Shown here in pieces: positions 35,130-45,840 of a stretch of 64,000 nt of DNA. The stretch's first letter is position 1. Each line of letters begins with the position of its first letter. This DNA is from Gamsiella multidivaricata (Eukaryota > Mortierellomycota > Mortierellomycetes > Mortierellales > Mortierellaceae), in NCBI RefSeq assembly GCF_025024155.1, contig NW_026251801.1, positions 1-64,000 of the forward strand, read 5' to 3'. The notes under the pieces are model-generated. The model saw only the letters and a program-made list of their open reading frames with translations. It was not told the DNA's origin and did no database searches. A program made the position numbers and the translations under genes.

Positions 35130-35990
35130 AGTCGCCTAGGGCCTATGCAGCAATTGCCACACCTCATCAGTGCGTTAAAAGCTGAAGGCTACGTGTTACA
35201 AAAAGGGTAGTATTCCCCATCCCCTCCGTGGTTGTCAACCGCCGCTGCAGGGCGTGCAGGTAGGGATTTTTTTTTTTTTTATTAACATAAATCCCCATGA
35301 GCACGCGACGAAGGGCGTGCAGTTAGGGAGCCTATTTTTATAAGCGTGCAGTTAGGGATACAATGCACTTAGGGAACGAATGCAAATAAAGGAATAATCA
35401 GGTATATCAGACCCTTGTGAACGCGAAAAAAAAAAAACTAGGAATGCGGCTTGAATCCCACCTGTTTAAGTCTGGAGGGACATACCGGGAGCACCCGCTA
35501 ATGGCATCTCCTAGCTTGAGTTCGATCTCGGACAGTGACTTTTTTTTTTTTACTATCTTCAGCGATAGGGACAATCTATTTGACAACCGGGTTGACACTG
35601 TTAGTTGGCAACCCCTATACTAACTCCATGTAAGGCCAACATTTTTTAAATGTCGATTATGCTAGTAGTCCTTTTGGTATTGCATCATGAGATGGTATCC
35701 TTCGTCCTTGTCTTCGCATAGCACAAGGCACTTGAAGCACAAGGCACTTGAGGCGCAGGGTCCATTAACGTCCGTGAGCAGCAACGTTAGAGTACAAGTG
35801 CGCATGAAATGAACGCTCACAGTGCCGTGTGTCTCACTCAGCCAGGCACACGATGGTATTTCCGAACAAACATATTTTCCTTGGGCACTATCGCGTACGG
35901 GGCGCAGCTGTGAACGCGCAGATGAGAGCCGTCTGTTTCATTCAGGTCGAGGTAGGCCCGTGTTTTGCCACCAGTTCGTACATGGCGTTC
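35130..35990 (+). repeat. Dispersed tRNA-like repeat at the outer end of the left arm
   Basis: Same family as 15520-16255. The core 35461-35551 has GAGTTCGATCTC (35518-35529) followed by T12, a possible Pol III terminator. It starts about 195 bp outside the palindrome boundary (35325), so the family is older than, or independent of, the arm duplication. Confidence 0.6.
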
Positions 35991-36879
35991 GCATGATGAG
36001 CGAGACACACGTGGAAATGCATTCATTAGAGACAGAATAGGTCTATTGAAAGGCACTACTCGAATACGAACTATTCTGCATGGATTTTGTGCCAGCCTTC
36101 ATAACTGCAAACACAGCAGCACATAAGAAAATTTATCAATTTAGCTAGAGATAGATCTATTGAATAGGAAATCTATTAGACAAACCAGGCTGTGGAGTTT
36201 GTCGACTGCGCCTCTTGTCTGCATGCGCGAAAGGTGCAGGAGCGACAATGTTGTGGACGTGCTCAGCTTCGATGTACGCGTTGTTGCCATTGCTGCTGGT
36301 GCTGTTGCTCTTGCTGTTACTCTTGCTGCTGCTGTCGTCGTGGTCCTGTTCACTTGAACTTGCCTTTGTATACTAGTCTGCTGAGTCCACTGCCATAAGC
36401 CGAATAATTAAAGATACGTCTTTCCTCAGAGGGACCCTGCTATTTACTCCCTGTAGCAGATTGAATAGCAAGCAAGTGAAGCGACCAACGTCCAGGCAGT
36501 CTTCCTCTCTCCCTCTCTCCCTCTCTCTTCTTTCTTTTCTGCACGGGAGTGTATGCATACAGAATCGTGGGTGAGGGTGGGAACCATGTATAGGGACAGG
36601 CCCCAGCTCCATATCAAAAAAAGGAGGTTGGTGTTCTTTTGCCTCAACCGTTATCAGAGATTGGGCGTTTCCTTTTTGGGTTAGGTTTAACCTCATTTGG
36701 CAACATCCAACCCATGGATCACTGCTGCTTCTGCACGCTGCTTTCCTCGATAGTGCTGCTCATTTGTCCTGTGCCGCTCCATCCACACGTCTCTCGCGTC
36801 GCACCGATGAGGGTCGACTGCCGCACTTGCTCGTCTTCTTCTTGTGCGCCAACGATCATTTCTGATCGACAACGAGAAA

Positions 36880-36983
36880 GACAGAGACAGAGACAGAGAC
36901 AGAGACAGAGACAGAGACAGAGACAGAGACAGAGACAGAGACAGAGACAGAGACAGAGACAGAGACAGAGACAGAGACAGAGT
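36880..36983 (+). repeat. Hexanucleotide microsatellite (GACAGA)n, about 17 units
   Basis: Uninterrupted run with mirror copy (TCTGTC)n at 53556-53659. The same copy number in both arms argues for very recent arm homogenisation, because such arrays change quickly. Confidence 0.9.
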
Positions 36984-37450
36984 CAGGTACAGGGGATTTC
37001 CTGCTGGACAAAAGCTGGCGTCTGTCAAAAGCATTTCCCAGCAGCTGACTCCCCCGCCTTTTCTCTTGGCACCCGTCCTGCTGTTCCTTATGCTTCATGC
37101 TCCATGTTTCATGTCCCGTATGTCATCCGCTGCTATTTATGCTCTACTCATTACTCTCTACTCTCGGTATTCTTCATATTCTCCACAGTGGCCATAGTAT
37201 TGCAGCATTCTATGGTCCAGTGATCTTCGGATTTTGCATTTTGAGCCCAAAGCGCGTCCGCAATGCAGTGGCCCCCGTCGCACCAGAGCCACGGACAGCA
37301 GGTGCCTCTCCTCTCATTGCCAGTGCCAACGAGCCAATAAATCTAGAATAAGCTGAACTGAACTGAATAAGACTGAATAAACCTGGACACCGTCAACTCC
37401 GGGTGCCTTTCATCGAGTGTGCATATACCCAGAGCATGAAGCACAGGCCA

Positions 37451-37456
37451 TATAAA
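37451..37456 (+). promoter_or_regulatory. TATA box of the left-arm Dicer-like gene
   Basis: TATAAA in CCATATAAACC, 170 bp before the ATG at 37626, followed by a CACA/CTCT-rich leader. It is retained in all three copies in the window. Confidence 0.55.
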
Positions 37457-37625
37457 CCCTGGTTCCCTTCACCTTTGCTCCACATACTCTCTCACACTCA
37501 CACACTCACACTTACACACTGACACACACACTCTCACTCTTTCTTTCCAGCCCTTTGTGTCTCTTCAGAAGCACCATCACATCAACCACTTTACATATCT
37601 TCATCGACCACCGCCACAGACCATC

Positions 37626-40017
37626 ATGAACACCACCGCACTCATCCCTACCATTGCTGCATATATTGTTGCGGCAGCCGATCCAGTCTGTGTTGACGCG
37701 CAGCTTGCTCTGCCGCTCCTCACACAGATTGTTAAAAAGATACGCCAGGAACACCGCGGCCGGGTAATCTGTCCTATCAGCACCGTGACTGGATGTGCTT
37801 CTCTATCTCCACACTCACCTACGGTCACCCGCACTCACACATATATCTCAATCATGTCCCTCCTTGTCTTCTTTTGCAGGGTATCGTCCTGTTTGTAGTG
37901 CCAGACACGCGTGCTCTCGATCCGAGCCTAGGCCGCTCCTACCAGAGCAACCGCATCAAAGCCACAGTCGTTCAGGGCGCTGCGGCTCCAGAGACAGCCA
38001 ACGCCCAGATGTGGCAAGCACTCTCAATGGAGTTCGAGGTAATAACGACCTCTGTGGAGATTGCGACCAGCCTTCTGAGGCATCCATTGGTGCACGTCCG
38101 AGTGGTAAGTCCTATGATTCCATATCCGCACAAACATACGCCAGAAAGAAGATAGAGTGAACAGTACAGCAGCATGAGCTTTGAAGTGCCTGCAGGCGCC
38201 ATAGGTTCGAGTCGGTGGTTTGGGCGTTTGAATACGCCGTCGCAAACCTCGGCCCATGGTGTGCAGTCAGTGTATGGCACCCTGCATTGCAGGACTTCAA
38301 GGCCAGAGCCATGAGTACGGCGTCAGCGTCGGCTCATGAGAGTCGTCAAGCGATTGACGACTTGACAGCCATTGCGGACAACCTCGAACATGCGCCGCAA
38401 CCGAACCCCACGATCCGAGGCAAGCTGGATGGGTTGATCAGGATCCTCCAGTCATATCGCAACGAAGCCAATGGCTTCTGCGCGATTGTCCTCGTTGAGC
38501 GTGAGGTAATTGCGCGCGTCCTGTGCGAGTTCCTGGCGCAATTCGGACAGGAGTTTGGTCTGGACTTCGTCCGGTCTTCACTGCTTGCTGGTCGCCGAAT
38601 CAAGAGGGTGGATGTTGGTCGGCGCCGCGAGCAGGCTGCAAGGGAGAAACAGGCGATCAAGGGCTTCCACCGAGGTGACAGGAACCTCCTGGTCACTTCC
38701 GAGGCCAACGAGGAGTTTGCCATGGACGCCATCCACTTTGGTTTGGTTGTCAGGTATGTCCTTCAAGGCCTGTTGCGCGTTATATTGATTCGAGTTGAAG
38801 CAGTAAGGTCGATCTAACCGCTATCTTTTTTCTTTTTTCTTTCTTCTTGTCCTTGTCCTTGTTCTTTTTTTTTTTTTTTTTTTTTTTTTCCTCCTTTCTC
38901 TCTCACTCTCCCTCTCGCTCCCTCTCTTTTACACCCACAATAGGCTCGAACTGCGGGATGAGGACCTCTACGCGTACATAAAGTCGTCCTCTTTGGCTCA
39001 AGACCAGGTCAGGGACGTTGTAGTGCTGAGTTCCTGTCGCGACGCGTCCCACCTCGTGCTCGTCACCCCTTCTGCGATCCGGCCGCGAGCACCTGCTGCT
39101 CCCAAAATTACCCCTGCCGCAACGTCTGCTGTCGGCAACATTGTGTTCAAGTTCGTCATTTCTCTCAACTTTTTCGTGCGGGATTTAACACTAGGCTAGG
39201 GCCGCCTGACCACGCAGACGAGCGTCATGGTAAGCAATCAAATCCTCAATCAAAACCACCCTGCAACGAGCAGTAGTGGCTCCAAAAGACAGCGAGCTAA
39301 TCCGAAAGTAAGGGCGGACAAGGCTAAGCTGGGGCGAGCTTTCCTTGAGGATGGTTGGGACGAGGTTCTGGCTGCAGCCGTAGTGCTTGTTGGCCCTCTA
39401 CCGGGGATTACATTCTGGAGCAATTTTTGGGATGAATTCCAAGATGCTGCAGCAAGAGCGGCAAACACATTGCCTCGCCCACGGACACAGGACTTCGAGC
39501 GTCTTCACGCTGTGGAGGGCATCATAGGGCAGACGTTCGCCTATTGGTGTATGCCCTGGACATGGCCACGCTCCAGTATCAGCGCCTGGAGTTTATCGGG
39601 GACTGCGCGCTGGATTTGGTTGCCGTCGAGTACTGAGCGAGGAGATTCCCAGTGAAGGTAAATAGCACGATTTCGACGCTGCAGTCATCGAGTGCCAGAA
39701 ATGATGTGCTGGCGGTGGTGACCTCCCAGCTACAGCTCCACCATCATATCGAGGCAAAGCAGAACCAGAAGGATAGCCTGAAGCGTGTAGCCAGCCTAGT
39801 CGGTACGGAGGTGCAGGTGCCACCAGGACTGAATTTCTTATACTACTTGAAGGGTCTTAAGCTCACAAAGAGCGCCGGTGATCTGCTCGAGGCTGTTTTT
39901 GGGGCCGTTTTTGTAGACTCAAAATTCGAGCTGACAGCTGTGGCCGGTATATTCGAGCGATGCATGTCGCCCTTGCTGGAGAAGCACATTGCACAATACA
40001 GCGATAGTATATATTAA
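37626..40017 (+). pseudogene. Condensed Dicer-like gene, left arm
   Basis: The first part splices cleanly: exons 37626-37763, 37880-38104, about 38204-38754 and from 38944. It reads as Dicer helicase: QIVKKIRQEHRG, GIVLFVVPDTRALD (motif Ia), SLLRHPLVHV, NLGPWCAVSVWHPAL, KLDGLIRILQSY, RSSLLAG and EKQAIKGFHRGDRNLLVTSEANEE (helicase-C). The Walker A site is replaced (ADPVCVDAQ), the DExH segment is absent, and motif VI reads IKSSSLAQ instead of QSRGRAR. Next comes an RNase IIIa C-terminal piece (LEDGWDEVLAAAVVLVGPLPGI); DUF283, PAZ and most of RNase IIIa are missing. RNase IIIb has LQYQRLEFIGDCALDLVAVEY and GDLLEAVFGAVFVDS, keeping the four acidic catalytic positions, but needs frame changes near 39540 and 39640. 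There is no dsRNA-binding domain. Domain identity is firm; whether any product is made is unknown. Confidence 0.8.
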
Positions 40018-40329
40018 ATAGAAAAATAAAATAAAAAAATAAGAAAAGATAGAAAGGCTTTTGTGTCCGATAGCAGGGTGTGCACGGCAGGAGTAAGGTG
40101 TTGAAGCTCAAAGTACAAAATCCTAATACCTAGTCGATACAGCGCAATTCAGCAAGGAACCATAGGAGGAGTGTCTGCTTCATGAATCCACTAGTTGCTT
40201 GATGTAGCGTATATGCGCTTTTTGCATGGTATCATTGTGGATGGGACGATCTACATCATCCCACACACAAACATACTTTGGGCGACCCAACACTCCATGC
40301 AATCGCTACCAAGGCAGGAGGTTATGAGC

Positions 40330-40490
40330 CACTTGAGATCACTTGATGATCCAAAGAACCCTGATGACTTGCTCGGCGCTGTCTTCGGGGCGGGTTTAAC
40401 GGACTTCAGCTGACAGCAGTCGCCTGAGCCATTGAGTGCTGCATGCGGCCTGCGCTTAGCCAGCAATTTGCATAGAGAGGCATCTATTAA
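40330..40490 (+). pseudogene. Second, tandem RNase III C-terminal fragment, left arm
   Basis: Reads DPKNPDDLLGAVFGAG, then after a frame change LQLTAVA and, past a stop, AIECCMRPALSQQFA. This parallels GDLLEAVFGAVFVDS...ELTAVAGIFERCMSPLLEKHIA of the Dicer-like gene 300 bp upstream. It is a decayed duplicate of the RNase IIIb end, so the element has undergone internal tandem duplication before the palindrome formed. Confidence 0.65.
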
Positions 40491-40666
40491 AGGTATTTCC
40501 CAAGAAACGTCCAATCCTATTTGGGAAACAATATATGAAGCGAGAGCATTAAAGCTTTGAAAGTGAGAACGATTGGAGTCAAGAGCGCAACTAAGTATCA
40601 TTTCACAAATGGGTCATGAACTCATTAGTTATCGATAAGCCGTGTATGTACTGTAATATCTCACTG

Positions 40667-40926
40667 TCTCGAGCTCATTGGTCGTCTCGGCAGCTTTGGC
40701 GAGATATTTCATGGATCAGTATTCGGCCGCGAGCACGCTCAACACGCAATCACCCACCGGTTCCAGAGGCTCGAACTAGTGAAGTCGAGGTCCAACGCGT
40801 AGTAAAGCAGGGCGAAGTCGTTGAAAGAGCAGCCAATGGCGTACAAGTACATCGTTCGGAAATTTTCATTCGTGCTGGAGGTGGTTTCGGTCTGAAGCAT
40901 TCACTCCAATTGAAAATATATAGATA
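40667..40926 (+). pseudogene. Casein-kinase-1-like P-loop fragment, left arm
   Basis: One frame reads LIGRLGSFGEIFHGS then FQRLELVKSRSNA, followed by two stops and KSLKEQPMAYKYIVRKF. This resembles the glycine-rich loop and following strand of CK1 kinases (IGxGSFGxIYxG ... KLExVKSR). The catalytic lysine and the rest of the kinase are not visible. A captured gene fragment is the simplest reading; chance resemblance is possible. Confidence 0.35.
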
Positions 40927-40965
40927 GGCGACAATGTATGTTTTTCCTTACTCATCCTCCAGCAA

Positions 40966-41346
40966 TCAAAGCCTATCTACAAAGAGCCCTAACTCATGCT
41001 CTAATCTAGATTTATTGATGCGACGCAACTTTTCCGCGACATCGACAAGGTCTTGAAAGACACTTTTTGCGTCGTCCAACTTCTTTTTTGATGGACTTGA
41101 TTCCGGCGATACGTATTCTTGAAGAATGGCAGCGGCGGGAGAGCGGAGAACAAAAGTGATCTTCTCCTTGTTTGGCCTCTGAGGAAACCGATAGTCCATG
41201 TCCGAATCATCAGCCTCATGAATCTCGTCTTCCTTAACAAAACCATTCTCCTTGTACTGCTTGAAAACGTCCCTGAATCTTTCATCTCCAATTATTCTCA
41301 TGGCAGACTCAAGGACCGACTTGGAAGGGTCTTCGGTATTGCACAT
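40966..41346 (-). CDS. Uncharacterised ORF, left arm
   Basis: About 126 residues from an internal ATG (MCNTEDPSKSVLESAM); the frame is open further upstream without an ATG, so a 5' exon may be missing. The protein is charged and helical, with ERFRDVFKQYKENGFVKEDEIHEADDS-like polar segments and a C-terminal helix ending LGLFVDRL. No family recognised. It looks coding by composition (balanced, non-repetitive) and is transcribed opposite to the Dicer-like gene, converging on it. An identical copy lies in the right arm. Confidence 0.45.
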   Translation of the reverse strand: MCNTEDPSKSVLESAMRIIGDERFRDVFKQYKENGFVKEDEIHEADDSDMDYRFPQRPNKEKITFVLRSPAAAILQEYVSPESSPSKKKLDDAKSVFQDLVDVAEKLRRINKSRLEHELGLFVDRL

Positions 41347-41836
41347 GCTGACATAATTGAAGACGGCAACGTTTTCTTCCCCGAACGAATAGCAAAAAAA
41401 ATGCAGAGGAAAATGCTTAAACAAAACACGCGTTACCGGAAGACATAAAGGTTCAGGCTAGTTGATCCTATTCCCAGCTACGCAGCATTCATGAGTACAC
41501 AGCGTACATGAGTGCAGGGTTTGACGTTCTGACATGTGCTGGCTGCACCCCCTATCATCTCGTAACCACGCGCTGGCGCTGCTTAAGCCCAACCCACAGA
41601 TAAATGGCCCTCCGGGTGTCCCCCATGTGTTCGGCTGATTATTCTCCGCGCGATTGCGGTTAGCACTTTCACGTTACCTTTACCGAGCCGCTTAATGAGA
41701 GAGGGAGTAAGAGCGTGGGATACCTGCAGGGGTTGCCACCAATTTCAGACACAGCCACCCCAGCGTGCACGTGCCCCAAATCTTTGTTGGCCACACAGCT
41801 CTTTTTTTTCTCTTCTCTTTTCTTCTTCACTCCTCA

Positions 41837-41859
41837 CCCCCCCCCCCCCCCCCCCCCCC
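41837..41859 (+). repeat. C23 homopolymer, left arm
   Basis: Run of 23 C; the mirror run in the right arm has 24 G. It is the only inner difference between the arms that I found, and accounts for the one-base change in the mirror sum. Confidence 0.85.
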
Positions 41860-43457
41860 TCCCTCACTCTCCCTTCTGCACTATTCACTCCCTTCTGCGC
41901 TCTTCACTATCTTTCACACAGCGGACAAGACCACCACGGTAAGCAAACAGAGCTACAAAGCTCCTCCTCTTTTCCTTTCCTGCCAACTGGCAACACAACC
42001 ACAACCACTGCCACTACCACTCCTGCTGCCACTGCACCCCTTGTACCCACTTCTACTGCCACTGCACCTCCTGGTACGTGCTCCACTTCTGTTTCTCGTC
42101 CACTGACCACTTGGCCTTGCTCGGTCCTACCCTACCCTGCCCTTCCTCTCCTTCCTTCTGTCCCTTGACAGAGCAGCACCTCTTTCGTCTCTGCTCCCAC
42201 AACAGACCCCCACAAGGTAGGCAAAGCGCGTCCACACCACCTTCCCTTGCACACAACCAACCTCCTTGCTCACTTGCTGAGCTTTGTCATTAAGGCAGGG
42301 GCCCCCAGAGCGTTTTTAGTCCCTTTTCACGTGTCCACGTGGGTGTGCTTTATAAATGCATAGAATATGGCAGCTAGTATCAGTGCCATTTCGTGTGTGC
42401 CGGTTTGAAGAAGATTTGTTGCAGCACAACGGCAGCCAGGCGCAGTGCGACGGGTCCTACCACTGACCTACATGTGGATTCCTCACGCTGTGGAGGATGA
42501 AGCATTGGGCATGTCGCACAGCATTTAAGTGTGTGCGGGGTGAGGGTAGGGCCTTAGAGCCACGATCCAACAATGGCCCCCGAGTGCTCCATTTAGTGAC
42601 ACAACGGCACACGCCCTTTCTGGTGTTGCACTACCCCCTGTTGCTTCATGTACAGCATGCAAGCGCACCACTCCTTCTGCTCATGGGCATAGTGTGCTGG
42701 GGCCCTCTTTTGAGCCCATACGGCGCAGCACACTGGGTAGATGGCAAACGCAATACCGCTTGGGATATTACACAGCGAGCAGCATCCTCTATCTCCACAA
42801 TTTTCTGCACAGTTGTTCTTCTTTCCGTTTCCACTTCGGATTCTTGTGTGCTCCTTGAGCGCCAAGATGGAAATATGGATGTTTGAAACCGGATGGGTAG
42901 CTCGCTGTCCTTTTCTATGTAGTTTGTTTCTCGTTTCTTTTTGTTCTGCTGGTTCTCAGTTCCCCAAGGCAAAGCGAGACAAAGGCGGGGGGATGGGTTG
43001 TGGAAGTTAGCGCGCCTTCACAGGCTGTGTGATATTGGCAAGTTACGTCTACAGAGCTAACAATTTCTTTTTTCTTTTGCATGTTCTCTCTCTTTATGGT
43101 TGCAAACACAACAACGCGAGCACGATGCGCACTGGACGACACCAAACGGCACCGGAAGGTATTGGACGGTCCTGGTCGGCACCAGACGAGAGTACGACGA
43201 CACCAGAGTGGCACTGGAACAGCAGCAGGACGTATTCAGGGCGATTGAACCGGATGGTCGAGCAGGGCAGGGCGAATGAACAATACAGTCGAGTAAGGAC
43301 GGCTTGAATGCAAATAAACAATCATATCACACATAACAAGTGCACGGGCACCAGCAATGCTAACGAAAGTGATGCGGAGCTTGTTGCTTTGGACGCATCG
43401 CCATGTTGTTTCTTTCGTCTTCGTCTTTGTCTTCGTCTTTGTTTTCGTCTTTGTTTT
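41860..43457. other. Inner part of left arm, no gene supported
   Basis: CT-rich and then mixed sequence up to the inner breakpoint. A 129-codon ATG frame at 42497-42886 lies about 140 bp after a TATAAA but shows no family resemblance, and opposite-strand frames of similar length overlap it. It ends in a GTCTTC/GTCTTT microsatellite. Confidence 0.5.
42328..42356 (+). promoter_or_regulatory. Possible promoter: two CACGTG boxes plus TATAAA
   Basis: CACGTG at 42328-42333 and 42336-42341, followed by TATAAA at 42351-42356. The paired E-boxes and spacing look like a real core promoter; the downstream transcript is unknown. Mirror copy at 48182-48210. Confidence 0.35.
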
Positions 43458-45840
43458 CGTTTTCGCGTTCTTTTTTTTTTTTTTTGTTGCCATATCGCGC
43501 AAGCAGCTGCTACGAACAGCATCCCATGGTCTTGCAGTCTATCATGGCCAAGCATGGGAATGCTTCTTCGATCTTTTCTGCACAGCTGTCCCCAGAACAC
43601 AGATATCGCTCTGAAAAAGTTTTCTATTCTCTTTTCACTCTAGCCTCGCATGCCTTGGCTTGCATCAACAATCAACGGTTATCCTCGCTCCTATTCACCG
43701 ACTGCGTGTTTCTGCTCAGCGGATATCTATCACTTAATGTGATACATACCCATCCTGCAACTGTATCCTTAAACAGGTCTGCATCGGCATCGCCCAGCAC
43801 TCCTCCGACAACCCGCGTTTCCGTCATACTTGGGTACGCATACACAGATTATTCCATAGTTAGGTCCGGCGCACTTGATCACTTCAGCAAGTACAATCTA
43901 TTCAGACCAAGAACGATAGTTAACACTCGGTAGGATGTCCTCTTCATGGCGCCTGCGAGCGACAGGGATTGACCAGAAGGCAAGTCTAAGGTGAGCAGAA
44001 GGGCCTTATCGGGTTAAACGCTCGCTGCCTGTTCCAGGTGTAGATAAGCTCCTGATATGCTGGGAGGTTCAACTTCAGCAGTGCGCTGAACTGCTGTGGG
44101 GACTAGGCGAAGCCTGCTGACACCATGGCATATATATTCGGGGTCCCAAACTTTTGTATGTATGTTCCATTTGTGCTCCGCTGCAATTCCATCTGAAGAG
44201 AGTGAGAATGGAGTGAAAACGGAACGGAAAGCCGTTGGAACGGTTGTTGAAGCGGTTCAGACCTTTCCATTTATATTTCATTTGTGCTCTGCTTCAGGCA
44301 TCACACAGCTTACTTCCTCCTGGCATGCAAAAATGCAGAAATGTAAAAAAACAAGAATGCACAAAAATCCCTTTCACTTGCTCACATCCGCCATCATCCA
44401 CTCTCGATTTGACGATAGAGTCTCGTATGGAACCTCAATTAGCTCCTACAAAGCACTCTCTAGCGCAGCAGTCGTCTAACATCACTTCCAAAGAAGACGG
44501 TGCGTGGCGAGATATCCATTTTTAGGCGCCGTTCAATCGACACCTGATCATATGCTAAACTTGATGTTCCCAGAGTTAAATATGGCCAATGATTTTTTTT
44601 TTTTTTACTTTGGAAGAAGCCGGGAAGCCTCAATATGATCGCAAAGGAAAGCGGAGAAGGGTAAGGAGATAGTGGTGACGAACGACGCGCCATATGAAAC
44701 AGAAGGAAGCTGACACTCTTTGTTTTAATGACTTTGATGTCGATATCTGTTCCAGATGGCTTGAAATCGAATCGAATAGGGCGGTGGTCTTTAGGGCAGG
44801 CAACATAAACCGTATAGGAGAAACAACAAGCGCGAAAATGCCTGGAAGGTGCTGACTAACTGTTTCAATACAGTGTCCGATGAACCTTGCAACATTACAG
44901 GAAAAGCAATGAGGAGCGCACTTTGAGATATAGATACGGTCTCTTTCAGGTCAAGGCAGCAGTCGACGATACTGAGTTCGATGTTGCCATAGCTGATCTC
45001 GCTGGAGAGATCCAGATGGCCAAACAGAACCGGGAGCATATGTGTCACGGCTACGATAGGATGGATGCTATGTTTGGACGAAAGCCGAATGTCGATCTGG
45101 CACATGAGGGTTAGTTTGATCAAGCAATGACCTCTGGGAAGACTACTCGAGGATGCAGTGCTACGAAGTCTCGAGAGAAGGATGCAGAGGATGCAGGGGA
45201 TTTTAAACAACGCTGAGCATGCAGAGAATATTGAGGATGCCACACGTGTCCAGGATGCCGAGGATATTTAGGACAACAAAAAGGCCTGGAGGAGCGCACT
45301 TGCGCCTGAAAAACATTTCGTGGGACCTGAGGACGTTGATCTTGGAAGTCCTGGATTCAGTACGAGAAAATGCGTTGTTGCAAATAGAAGGATGATGGCC
45401 AGTGTTGATTTTGCCTCGGAAAGCAGCTGGGAGCAGCCTTTATTAACGCTGGCTAGCCCAAGGTTCGGCTCCACGCTCAAACGACGGCTCTTTGATGGAT
45501 AAAGCTCCCTGAGCAGAGTTTCTAAACAATCCGACGCACGCAGAGCGCCTCCCAAACCGGATGCTGGTTGCTTTCGTCTTCGTTGACATATCTTTACGTG
45601 CTATGTACTTTTCGCTTAGTTTTAGAATCCATCGAAGAGAAGAACCTGCAGTTGGAGGAAGAGAAGCCTCAGTCCACACAGAAGGTCGCATCAGGTACGA
45701 ACAAGCACCAGCTTATGAACAGTATTGTTGATTAAAACAGCCGTTGGGCCAAATTCTGGAGTTCCTTGACGCGGCGAAGAAATTCTTACAAGTACTTTAT
45801 TATCATGTCGATATCACATCGATATCGCTCCAATAAATTA
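43458..45840. other. Left part of palindrome spacer, nothing recognised
   Basis: Single-copy sequence between the arms. Short frames at 43403-43933, 44887-45114 and 45268-45691 have no family features. A T-run lies at 44588-44602. The mirror axis of the arms is at about 45269, inside this unique region. Confidence 0.5.

Larger units (their letters stand above)
35325..43457 (+). repeat. Left arm of a giant inverted repeat (palindrome)
   Basis: Matches 47082-55214 in reverse complement: every position x here pairs with 90539-x (90538-x inside the C/G run). Reading both arms side by side shows no difference except one base in the C-run (23 here, 24 G in the other arm) and about three substitutions in the outermost 250 bp. 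Left flank and right flank are different sequence, and inner identity stops inside a GTCTTC/GTCTTT microsatellite. The arm carries a Dicer-like gene, fragments of RNase III and a kinase, and an unknown ORF. Confidence 0.95.

Noticed and set aside
36880..36983. CRISPR-like array
   Set aside because: It is a simple hexanucleotide microsatellite without spacers, in a eukaryotic genome.
41695..42168. Pro-rich ORFs around the C-run (and their right-arm mirrors)
   Set aside because: All three frames read through because of the homopolymer and CT-rich composition; no family features.
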